From the NCBI GenBank assembly GCA_030267565.1, contig BRXU01000008.1:2232001-2296000 (forward strand): a stretch of DNA of 64,000 bases. The letters are read 5' to 3'. Origin of the DNA: Pleodorina starrii. Taxonomy: Eukaryota; Chlorophyta; Chlorophyceae; Chlamydomonadales; Volvocaceae. Every line of letters starts with the position of its first letter. Position 1 is the stretch's first letter. A model generated the notes under the pieces. That model saw only the letters and a program-made list of their open reading frames with translations. It was not told where the DNA came from and searched no databases. Both the position numbers and the translations under genes were made by a program. Positions 21,901 through 32,842 of this stretch are shown here, one piece after another.

Positions 21901-23996
21901 CGAGTACATCGTCAAGAAGATCCCGGTGCCCGTGCGGTGAGGTGGTTGGGGGCGAAGGGCGGGGGAAGCATTGCGGCAGCTGGCTAGTGACTGCCAGCGG
22001 GAGAAACCGCATATCGCGACACGGTCGGCCGATCCAAACGCGTGGACAGCGAGTGGGATTCCAAACGCACCCGCAGCGGCCTGTGAGGGGGTGAAGGCCA
22101 AGGATGCGGGCCTGTGGCCCTCGCGTCTGGCGGCGGGTGTGTCGGCCCAAGCCATTCACCGCGCGCCTGCCGAGCTGTGTGCCCGCCCAGCACATTGCTC
22201 GTGCCCGGGGTCGGTCCTCCGTTGCGACCTGCGAGTGGCAAGTTACGTTTTACCAACCGCATTCCGGCTTGTCTCCCTGTTTTCGCTCGCAGCGACTTCG
22301 TGTCGCCGCCCCAGATGATTGTCATTCGCTCCTTTGACGTCAACAAGCCCGGGTCCGAGGTGGACGAGCTCAAGGGAGGCGTCGCGGGTGGCTCCATCCT
22401 GCAGGTAAGCAGAGGGACGGATGGGCGGGACGACGGCACCGTGCCGGGAGGTGTTGTTGGGTTTTGGGCGCTGCATGCGGAAGCCGGCGAGAGGCAGGTT
22501 TGGCCCCAACGTCCCTAGGCTCTCGGCCGGGCCAGTACCTGTAGGCCATACATACCGGTACGTCGGCATCAGATGACGTGAAAAAAGATGGGGGCATGAC
22601 CTCGATCTGGAAGATGACCAGTGACATCACATATCAGAGCAAGCGGTGAGCTGTCGTCGTTGGCGCCGACGCAACGATGCCGCTGGCGGCTAGATACCTG
22701 ACGGTAGACTCGGCGGTAGTACCGCGCTGGTATGAATTGTTGGTTGCTGCCGCCCGCTGCCGCTCCTGCCGTTCGTGATGCTGACGATGGGCCGCGTTGT
22801 TGCCGCGCCTGTTTGCTGCCGCCATCGATGGCGCGCTGCACTCTCGCAGGGCGTGCTGCGCATGGGCCAGGAGATCGAGGTGCGGCCGGGCATCATCACC
22901 AAGGATGCTGAGGGCCGCGTCAAGTGCATCCCCATCTTCTCCCGCATCGTCTCGCTGTTTGCGGAGCAGAACGAGCTGCAGTTCGCGGTGCCCGGCGGCC
23001 TCATCGGTGTGGGCCTCACGGTCGACCCCACGCTCACCCGCGCCGATCGCCTGGTGGGTCAGGTGCTGGGCCAGGTGGGCAACCTGCCGGACGTGTACTC
23101 GGAGCTGGAGATCAACTTCTTCCTGCTGCGCCGCCTGCTGGGTGTGCGGTCCAAGGAGGGCGAGAAGCAGGGCAAGGTGGGTGGGTCGGCGTTGATGAGG
23201 TGGCGGGGGGGGGGCTGATGTGGGCCGGGGACGCAGCGGGGTCGGGGCGTCTGGGAGCGGATGGAGGGCCTGTGGAGAGTGTCAGTGTGCGATACGGGTA
23301 CCGTATAAGGGGCCACAGGCAGGATTGCCTGGCCAGCGGCGCAAGGCTTCCAGGAATGGGCTTTAAAGTCGTTTGGTGCGGGGCTGGGCCACGACATGCA
23401 CTCCTAGGACGGGACTCCGACGCCAGTTTTTGCTGCTCCTGGCCTCCCAGACAAGCTCCAACACGCGGCACCGCTTTTTCGGTTTGCCTATTTTGGGCGG
23501 GCCCTCTGCCAACCGCGACCACCGAACCCGCCAGACGTAAACCGCACCGAAGCGACTTGCTGGCTCTGCGGGTGGCTCACGTAGGCGGCTTGCCCGCCTC
23601 CCGACTCGTCGCAGCCACGCATGCGATTGGCCTGTCTACACATCACCGCCGCTCCCGCTGACGCGCCCTGAAACCCAACCCCCGCTCCCACTCACGCTCC
23701 CGCCCACCCCGCCCCCGGCCTCCTCAACTCTCCCACTCCCGCCCCCACACCACCCCCAGGTGACCAAGATGAGCAAGGGCGAGGTGCTGATGCTCAACAT
23801 CGGCTCCATGTGCACGGGCGCGCGTGTGCTGGCCGTCAAGGGCGATCTGGCCAAGCTGCAGCTCACCAGCCCCGTGTGCACCAAGGAGGGCGAGAAGGTG
23901 GCGCTCAGTCGCCGCGTGGAGAAGCACTGGCGCCTCATTGGATGGGGGCAGATCCAGAAGGGACTCAAGATGGACCTGCCCACTCGCTCCGCGTAA
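18977..23996 (+). CDS. EIF2S3: Translation initiation factor eIF2 subunit gamma
   Basis: Eight exons: 18977-19009, 19098-19176, 20369-20565, 20885-21115, 21761-21936, 22293-22404, 22850-23176, 23760-23996. All are GT-AG with consistent phase, giving 463 aa, normal for the family. It is the GTPase core of eIF2, which brings initiator Met-tRNA to the 40S subunit. The P-loop GHVAHGKST is at 41-49, VDCPGHD at 124-130 and NKID at 181-184. A zinc-ribbon-like set of Cys (84, 89, 94, 108, 111) lies between P-loop and DCPGH, as in archaeal and eukaryotic eIF2-gamma. [17 protein letters not shown] opens domain 2, and the C-terminus ends [12 protein letters not shown]. No key residue is missing. ATG 18977 gives the expected short N-terminus before [19 protein letters not shown]. 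Confidence 0.96.
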
Positions 23997-25790
23997 CGGG
24001 CGAAACACGCAAACGTAACGCGGGCAGAGGCGGCGCTTCGCGCCGCCGCGCGGGCGTTGCCCGCGGGCCCGTGGGGTAGGAGGGACTGCGGCGCTGAGGG
24101 GGGCCGGGGCGGGGGCTCGTCGGGTTAGGGGTGGAGCAAGCGTTAACGGCGCGCAGCGATGGGGTTGCGGCCCCGGGCGAAGGGTTAATGGGTGGGCCCA
24201 CACGTGTGGATTCGGGCCGTGTCTGTGCGGCCGTGCGCTGCAGGCGTGGTCTGGCCGGTTGGCAAGCTGCTGCGCAGGTTTGGCGCGGTGGATGGGTCAC
24301 TGGTTTCTGTGAGAGGCGCTTTGGAGGGGTTGGCAGGTCAACGGTTCACGTGTTGCCGCGTGTGCGGAGGAGGACTGTTGCGAGGGCGCTGGATGGGCAG
24401 GATAGCGCGATGGTAGGAGCTCCCATATCAAGCAGGTCGCTGGGCGTAATGATGGGGGGCCAATTGGGTGGAAGGGCACGGAATGTGGAAACGGTGTGAC
24501 ACGCACGAGAGGGTGTCTGTGTATGTGTGGAGCGGGGCCATCGTACGTCATATACGGTGGCAGCAGGACTGACAGACGCCCTCGGGGTACATGGTCCGCA
24601 TTTCGATTTGCGCTGCCTCAACTCATGCGGCTGGCATGCCATTGTGTCGGGCATTCCAGCTATGAGTCGGCTTGGTGCGTGCCCGCTGATCGGATTGAGC
24701 AGTCGGACGGAAGACCGGTAGAAGTGATCCCTCCAGGGGACTTGGGGGATTACAAAGCAGGGTGGTTGTAAGACCAGATGGGTGTTCACAAAGCGCCAGC
24801 GTGGGACAGTGCCCAATGTGAGGAAGTCTCTGAAGCCAACTGGGTTGAGCTCTTGTACACGCGCATCCCCACCAACTGCAGCGGGGCAACTTGCTGCGGA
24901 TGGCTGCACTGGAACAGCCCGAAATGCCCTCGTGGTCATGGATCCTAACAGCCCTCGGGCAGTACTAGGGCACAAAAACTCCCGCGGTCTGGCGCGTGAT
25001 TACGGCAACGAACGTTCAGACGGAGGTAAGGGGCGAAGGTTCTCTCGTTGCGGCGATATGATTCTTTCCAAACCTGACACATACCTGTGCTGGCAAGTTG
25101 CAGTGTTGCACCACGGCAACGCGGTTGGCACAAGGAGCACTAGGCCAGGCGGTTGGCGCTGGAACGGTTGGCTCCGGTTGGGTTTTGGTACTCTCAAGTG
25201 TTTTGGACGCCGAAAGTATGTAGTAACTCGTCCTCTTGTGAGCTCTGACAATCTTGGATGCTGTGCCACTTTGGGCACCGGCCGATGGCCCAATACGATG
25301 GCGATTTCGGTTGGGGATGACCCGAACGTCCATCTCCGCCATTTCGTCGCGTTTCGAACATCAACAATTACACAGGGATTTGTCTTTCTTACCTATAGAT
25401 TCGCACGCTTTGGGTACGCTTGTTTCGGTACCCAGCTGGCCTAAACATTTGTTGTTCGGCTTTGTGCAATTCTTTCTTTTTTTAACAGGATATCGTGTCG
25501 AGCACCTACCGCACTGTGACCTTATAGAGCGCAAATCTATACGCTGCGGGGGCATCTTAGCTTCCAACATCGGCAGTTTTTGTGACCACATCGTGTGATG
25601 CTGACCCAGTTGGAATGAAAGACGGTCAAAGCCGATGGCTGAATCACCAGGACATAGACCTTCGCTGGCAGGGGCCCGAGACTTCGGGTCACCATCACCC
25701 GCAAACGCGGCCAAACGCCAGTCCCTCACATCAATTAGTCGACAACGACTGGCAGCATACTGCGCTCATGCGCCGGACCCCTACGCGGCG
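23997..25790. other. 3' flank of eIF2-gamma and upstream flank of PLAC8 gene
   Basis: No conserved frame is recognised. The segment 24780-25590 is less GC-rich than the coding regions and probably contains the PLAC8 promoter and 5' UTR. An in-frame ATG at 25635 could extend the PLAC8 protein by 52 residues. Confidence 0.4.
24767..24771 (+). terminator. TGTAA poly(A) signal candidate for eIF2-gamma
   Basis: A TGTAA pentamer lies about 770 bases after the eIF2-gamma stop. A 3' UTR of that length is ordinary for volvocine algae. The assignment is positional only. Confidence 0.35.
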
Positions 25791-28051
25791 ATGGCGAGTC
25801 GGGGCGATTGGAGCACGGAGCTGTGGGACATTTGCGCGCAGCCGGGAGGACCCAACATGTGCTGTAAGTGCATGCGCGTGACGTGGGGCTGTGCCGTATA
25901 TGGAATTGGGGCTTAGGTCCTCAGCCCCAGACTTCATCTGCCGTGGGCTCCCCCAGAACGTGTACGCAACAGCCACGTTGCGCTGGAAGGCATAGACTCC
26001 CAGCGGTGCAGTCGCGTACGCAAGTTGAAGTGGAGGGGCATTACTGTTTCCACGCGGCGACTTCCGATGCCATGCGTGCCGCCAACCCGTGCTGGAACGC
26101 CCCTGTGTGCGGACAAGTCCCCAGCCCGCGACTGGCGCCGGCCGGGGCGCTTGGGATCTGAACTGCTCACCCCCCTCCTTGCCTCCGTGGCCTCCGCCGT
26201 GGCCCAAATGCCCACCCACCCACCCACCCACCGCTCACCCCTACCTACGACTTCCCAACGCGCCGCACCTCCCCAGGCCTGTCCCTCTGGTGTCCTTGCG
26301 TCCAGTATGGTCTCCTATTGGAGCAGCTGCCGCCGGTGAGGGACCGGCCAGGAATGGGGAGGGAGGGGGCTGGCTGGGGTGTGTGTCGTGACGTGGCGGT
26401 ACCAGTCGCCCTCGCCCCGCTTCAGCGCCTGCGCCTGCGCCCCCCACCCGCTAGGACCTGGGTTCGCTAACGTCGCCTCCGTGCCACCGCTGCAATATAA
26501 TCCTTCTTCATCATTCGCAGGGCACGGTAACATGTGCGGGCAGCGTGGCGGGCGGCTGCGCGCTGTTCTGTACGCTGTGGCTGCTGGGGGATCTGCTGAG
26601 CGCGGTGCTGCTCACAAAGATCTTCACGCTGCCCTGTACGGCGCTCGTACACTCACACGCGCGCGGCTACATCCGCCGAAAGTACGGCATACAGGTAACG
26701 GCAGGCGTATCTCCGCACCGCCTCCACACCGCCACCCTCTGCATGAGAGCCTTATAAGCGCCTGGTATTCTACCTCCGCCTGCCCGCGCGCCTCCCAAAC
26801 TTCGAACCCCGGCCCGCTCCGCCGCTGCGGCGCTGCAATGTCGCCGCCGCCGCCACCGCCGCCACCGCCGCCGCCGCCACCGCCACCGCTGCCCGCTGCC
26901 CCCTCCTGCTGCTCGCAGTCGCACCCTCTGCACGACTTCTGCGTCACCTGGTGCTGTGCGCCGTGTGCGCTGTGTCAGGAGGCCCGGGAGGTCGTCATTC
27001 GCCAGGCGGCCGAGCGGGAAGGTGCGTGTGGGGCTGGCTGACGTGGTGTTTGGGTTTTTTTTAGGGTTTAGGCCTGGCTTGCCAGGCCTAAAACCCTGGT
27101 TGGTTGGCTGGGCTGGGTGCCGTCCTGGTCGCCCTTCCCGGATGTCAGCGCACTATCCCTGCGTGCCTGGGATCCCCTTCCCCACACACACATTGGGGTT
27201 CCCCACACAGGTCTCTCTCCGGCAATGCTCCCCCCTCGCCTGCCTCCCGCCCACGCACCTGCCCACGCAGACCAAGCGCGCACGCCGCTGCTGTCTCGTT
27301 CGAGTTCTGTACACGACCGGGACATATCCACTCGCAGCTCGCTAGCGGGCGGCCGGGTCCCCGGGCTGGTGTCGATGGGCTCCGGGCCCGAGCCCGTGTC
27401 GCCGGTTGCGGTACACGTGGCGCCGGCCGGCGGGTCCGGGCCCCTGGGCTCGCCGGCGCTGGGCGGGTTGTTTGAGGCACAGAGCGGCGTAAGCGCTCCA
27501 GGGAAGGGTCTCGTGGCATCTGCGGGCGGTGCAGGTGCGTGGAACTCGGGGGCGCGTGTGCGGTTTAGGAGGGGCTTACAGGGGCCACGGGGTTTGGGGG
27601 AGTAGTAGGGAGATCGGAAAGGCAGAGAGGGAGGCGGTGCGTGACATGGCATGCCCGTGCTGTGTACGGCGAGCTGGACCTCCAGGCGTCAGATCTTCGC
27701 CTTTCCTCAAGATACCGATGGCTTGTAGCGTTAGGACAAATATAACCGTGCTGTCTTGCTCTGCCCCGAATGGTACCGTAACCCACCCGGGCCGTTCCTG
27801 CCCTGGCGCGTGATGCTGCAGGATCCAACGGTGTCTTCACGCCGAGCCCGCACCGGACCTCTGTCCGCTCTGGAACGGCGCTGGCCGCTGCAGCTGGGGC
27901 TGTGGCCACAGCTGGGCTGGCAGCGGCGGGCGCGGCGGGAGCGGCGGCGGCGGCGGGCGCGGCGACCGTGCGGGCGGATGCGATTGCCGTCTCCCCGAAC
28001 GGCCGCGCCAGCGAGGTGCTCGGGACAGCCCATGCGCCTGGCACGCACTGA
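25791..28051 (+). CDS. PLAC8 (cysteine-rich) family membrane protein
   Basis: Six exons: 25791-25863, 26277-26335, 26521-26694, 26919-27021, 27271-27534, 27822-28051. All are GT-AG with phases agreeing, giving 300 aa. The PLAC8 domain starts at WSTELWDIC, with MCCLSLWCPCVQYG at 23-36, then a hydrophobic stretch (GCALFCTLWLLGDLLSAVLL), RGYIRRKYGI, and the second signature FCVTWCCAPCALCQEAREV. The last two exons give a Gly/Ser/Pro then Ala-rich tail with no recognised domain. Relatives (plant FW2.2/CNR/PCR, animal cornifelin) are small membrane proteins linked to cell-number control or metal transport; the role here cannot be told. A start at 25635 would add 52 residues; 25791 fits the family N-terminus better. 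Confidence 0.85.
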
Positions 28052-29645
28052 TGGCGCAGCGGCGCAGCGGCGCAGTTAAACGCAATGCGGCGGGGGGATG
28101 CTCGAGGGGCGCACGGTCACGCCGTGCACCGGTGGGTCGGGTCAACAGTGCGCCGCGCGCGTGCACGCGCGCGGGGCCGGAGGCCTTTTGTGCCTCCCGC
28201 ACCAGGCGCTGTTCGGGGGCCGTTTGGGGGGCCGCCTCCCTGGGCGCGCCGGTCTGGGAGCCGGGCCGTTCGCCGGCGTGGTCCGGGCCGGGGGGGGCCG
28301 CTCGCTGGGGGCGCACCATCCGTCAACGCCGCGTGCGGGTCTCAGCCCGGCAATCAGCCACCAGCGTTTGGGCCGTGGCGGCGGTGGCAGCAGCAGGCGC
28401 CCGGGTGCAGCAGCTGCAGCGGCGGTGGTGCTGGAAGCGAATTTTGCAATCGGAAGCGGGAGCGAGAGCAGGCAGCAGGGACAGGAACAGGGGACGAAGG
28501 TGACCCCGGGGGTGACACAACGTAAAAAGGACGCGAAAGGGCAGGATCGTGCCGTCGGCGTGAGGCGTATTCTGGAGATGTTCTCCGACGGGCATCCAGG
28601 CATGCGGCCCTCGAGCACTCGAGCGGCCTGCGTTCCACATCTGGGCCCCGGCAGCCGCTTCAACCGAGGGCTGCTCCTCAACCAAACCACCGGACTGGCT
28701 AGCCGGACGCGGCAGCGTACCGTAATACTGCTGTAGAATGGGGCCGAGACGGGGGCGTGTTCCCGAGGGTGCACAATGCACAATGTGCCCCCATGGATGC
28801 GGCCCCCACGGCCTCCAGCTCCCCCTCCCGGAGCGCAGAAGGGTGACTGACATTCGGCTGGCTGACTGACCGGTGCCTGGAGCGGACGGGCAGCCTGGCA
28901 CCGCAGCACGTTCCGTCCGGATGATGATTTGGGTTTGGGTCTGGGTCTGGGCCGCCTAGTCCACACCCGTCTGCGCCCGCCGTAATGCAATGGAGACAAT
29001 GTCAAAATTAAAGATATGTGGGATCGGTATATGTTACCAGTTTGGGTCTATGCGGGTGTCTGGTGTTTGCTCCCAAAGGTGCGGCAGGTGCAAGGAGCAG
29101 TAGCGCCCAGCTATGCGGGCCGATGAGCGCTTTGTACTCTTCGGGCGAGGCACCGCACCAGACACCAGATTGCCGGTACACGGCTTGCGAGGTGCACCTG
29201 CGGTTCCTGCCTTCTTGCCTCCCCCGGCCTTCTTGCCTCCCCTCTAACGCCGTCCTCGTCTCCGCTGCGGTATCATTTTCTACCCCCGGCCGAAAGGAGG
29301 GGTTGGCAACTGCGGAGACGCGTGTGCTGTGCTCGACTGGGCGCCACGATAGGCCCGAGGCAGGAACGCAGGATATAGGACCTCTCGCACCGCACTCGAC
29401 ACGGCATGTGCGTCCCTGATTGGGTATTAGTTCCTTCCTCTTTGTCCGTATGGTGTTGACGTCCGGGTTCGAGGTTACCACGGCGCCCCGGCTTTTAACC
29501 CGGCCGCCAACACCATACGGGCAAACGTTCTGGGATGGTGTACCGGTAATCCGGTATGCATTAGGTGCCAGGCGGGCGGTGTGGGGGACGTTTGAATGGT
29601 CTTCAGAGTACCGGCATAGCCGTGTGTATGATGGATCTGAACTGG

Positions 29646-29911
29646 GAGCAGCAGGAGGAGGAAGGGGGCCTTCGCATAGGCGGATGTGTGGTGGGCGGCT
29701 GGGTGGGTAGGTGGCGTGACGATGCCCCGCCGACGGCAGGCTTGCGTGTTGTGGTGGCGGTGGGGGAGGCATGCACGGGAGCAGCAGGAGGAGGAAGGGG
29801 GCCTTCGCATAGGCGGATGTGTGGTGGGCGGCTGGGTGGGTAGGTGGCGTGCCGATGCCCCGCCGACGGCAGGCTTGCGTGTTGTGGTGGCGGTGGGGGA
29901 GGCATGCACGG
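29646..29911. repeat. Tandem duplication, 133-base unit, two copies
   Basis: Bases 29646-29778 are repeated at 29779-29911 with near identity. Both copies begin GAGCAGCAGGAGGAGGAAGG and end GGGGGAGGCATGCACGGG. It lies in the intergenic space between PLAC8 and the HECT ligase. Confidence 0.85.
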
Positions 29912-31037
29912 GTGAGCACACATACACATACTTACACATCTCGACAGACAGACAGCAAGTACAGTGGTTCACCAACACAGACATGCCGTACAAATCAAAT
30001 TGCCACAGTGTAGTCAGATTTCAACCCCCAACCAGCAATAACCGCGTCAAGTGGGGAATCCGTGGCAGGGTTCTGTACGACAACAGTTCTGTCCTCACAC
30101 GTACTCATCGTCCTACACATCACGCGACAAAAGTACAGTGCGGTGGGAAATGGTGAGTTCACGGTGCGGAACCGCCCGGCTCGCCAGGTCCCCTGTTCCG
30201 AGGCTGGTACGGTCCCTCAACTAGCAACTTAGCAAACGGGAAATACAGATATGGTACAAGACACGAAGCAGTCCCGTCGAGTACGACACCCGTACGAGAT
30301 CTGGGTTGTGTTGCGTTGTCCAACACGCACCCATACGATGTGGTACGGCGCCGCAAGCTCTCCCGCGCTTTGATATCGGCATTCCTGCCTGCACTCGTCT
30401 GCATCAAACCGCTGCGAAAAGGTCCCACACCTGCCACGATCGACCCCCCGACCGACGGACTGACTGACGAGATCCGCCTAATGGCCCTCAGACAAGCTCC
30501 TCCCGGGCTCCGGAGCCCACTACAACAGCAACATCAACAAACCCCTTGAGGGACGATCCACTGGGCCCACAGAGCCGAAACCCAACCTGCGGACAAAGTC
30601 AGCCTGCACTCCTGCCCACAACCTTACTCTCCCTTTCTGCCTCGTCCCCTCCCTTCCCTGTCCCGCCTCCCCCTCCCTCGCCACCACTTACCAGCCTCCT
30701 TCCCCTGACTTTCCCCCGTGTACGTGTCCACCTGGTCGCCTTCCCACTGCACGTCGTCGTCATCACTGCTCTGCTTTTGGGTCCGCTCTCCGCTGACAAT
30801 CGGTTCGTTCAATCGACCACCGCGCCGCACCGCAAGGCCCGAACCGCGCACATCTCTGCAGCAATCACCGCCAGCCCCACCCCCCGTGCCAGCCCCTTCT
30901 GTGCCCATCATCCCGTCATCCCTGCAGTACGCCGCAGCCCACAACGGCAGCCCGAATCCCGCAATCCGCCTCAAAACCGCACCACACCACAGACCACACC
31001 ACATCAAACTGCATCCCTGCATCACAAATCCCGGCTG

Positions 31038-31093
31038 TTGACCATCCGCCTCATCCGCCTCATCCGCCTCATCCGCCTCATCCGCCTCATCAG
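31038..31093. repeat. 9-base tandem repeat (CCGCCTCAT)
   Basis: About five copies of CCGCCTCAT occur, 280-340 bases beyond the HECT ligase stop, so probably in its 3' UTR. On the minus strand it would read as a short Ala-Asp-Glu repeat, but no gene context supports translation. Confidence 0.8.
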
Positions 31094-31376
31094 CTGACCC
31101 ACTGGCTGGCTCCACCCTCCACCCTTCATTCCCACACAGGATCTGGAGCCCACAGACACAACATCACAACATCCCATCGCAGCAGTGGTCAGGAGGTGAA
31201 GTACACACCAAGTGGCGATCCTCCAGGTCCGTTCGTTCGTCCCTCCGTCCACTATTGGTTGGCAACCGATTCAATCAACACCACATCCCATCACACCACA
31301 TCCAATCATTTTGACGAGCCCATCGTCACATCAGGGATGACCGCAGCGCCCACCACCCCCACCACCACCCCCACCA

Positions 31377-32754
31377 TCACTGCAGTCCAAAGCCCTCCGA
31401 GTTGTTGATGGCCAGCCTCAGTCGCTCCGCCAGCCGCTGCCGGGTGTCGTACTCGGGCAGCAGCAGCGTGTTGAAGCAGGTGTGGGCGGTGGGCAGCTTG
31501 GGGGAGGCTGTACGGCAGTCGGAGCCGTCCCGCTGGATGACGGGGCGCAGGGAGCCCAGGCCGCCCAGGGGGGAGCGGTCGCTGCCCGTGAAGAACTTGA
31601 GGAAGGCGCGCTGGTCCTGGATTAGATGGATGTGGGGGGGGGGGCCGGAGGCGGAGGTGGAGGCGGAGGCGGCGGCACATGAAAGACGAGGCGCAGCAAA
31701 TTCACCGGGTGTGTGTGGAGGGAAGCGGTTGGGGGGGAGGGGAGGGCAGTGGCGGAGTAATGGAGCCCCTCTGACGCCCCTCACGTCCCTCAGACGCCCT
31801 CCTCCCACGTCCCTCTGCCTGCCGCCCCCCCCCTGCCGCACCTCGGGACTCAGCTCATGCAGCACGATGTCCCACAGCCACCGGACCACGGGGGTGTCCC
31901 GGGAGTAACCGCCCTCGTAGCGGGCAGCGTCCCGCAGCGCGCCAAAGTCCAGTCGAGGGTTGCCGCACACAAGCCGCTCCAGCTCCTGCCAGGTTGGTGG
32001 TGGTGGGGGTGGAGGGGAGGGGGGGGGTACGGGGGTGGTGGTAGGGGGTGGTGGTGGGGGTAACAGGTAGTGAAAGGTAGTGGAAGGTAGTGGGAGAGGT
32101 TACAGAGGTTGCCTTGGGCGTTGGGGTTTTTGGTATTGGGCGTATTTGGGTGGCGCGTACGGGGGTCGGGTGACACCCATGGTGCGTCCTGGGTGTCTGG
32201 GGGGGAGGGGGGGGGCTGGAGGCGCCTTGGGTCTGGGCCCGAGACACCTCCCTTTGTTTCCCATCCCACGATGGGATGGGAGGCAGAGCGGGCAAGGTGG
32301 GCGGTATGCGGCTGCGGCTGCGCCACAGGCCCCGGCACTGGCACCCCGCCCCCACGCACCCACCCACCCACTCAGCGACCTCCTCCGTATCCCTCCCTCC
32401 CTCCCTCCTTGCCACAGAGGGGTCCCGCCCCCCACGGGTCTCACACACGAACTGTCCTACACTGCCACTGGCACACCCGCCCCGCCCCTCCCCCTCCTCC
32501 CCGCCAGACACACACACACCTGTGCGTTGAACAGCGACATGGCGGGTCCCCAGCACACCGCCCGGAAGCCCTCCGCAAAGGCCTCGAACTGGGGGGCCAC
32601 AGCGCCGACCATGTACCAGCCAGCCAGCAGCGATACGTACTCGGAGCGATTGTCCTCAGTCACCGGCAGCAGCTCGCCGCCTGAGCGGGTGTGGGTGTGT
32701 GTGTAAGCGCGTGTGTAGGAGGCGGGGGGCGGGGGGCAGGGCGGGCAGAACGCG

Positions 32755-32842
<88 letters not shown>

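Larger units (their letters stand above)
28052..31376. other. Convergent intergenic region with tandem repeats
   Basis: This is 3.3 kb between the 3' ends of the PLAC8 gene (+) and the HECT ligase (-). Long GC-rich open frames on both strands in 28.05-29.0 kb have no family features. The region carries a 133-base tandem duplication and a 9-base repeat (entered separately). A minus-strand TGTAA lies at 29936-29932, far from the ligase stop. No gene is supported. Confidence 0.45.
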
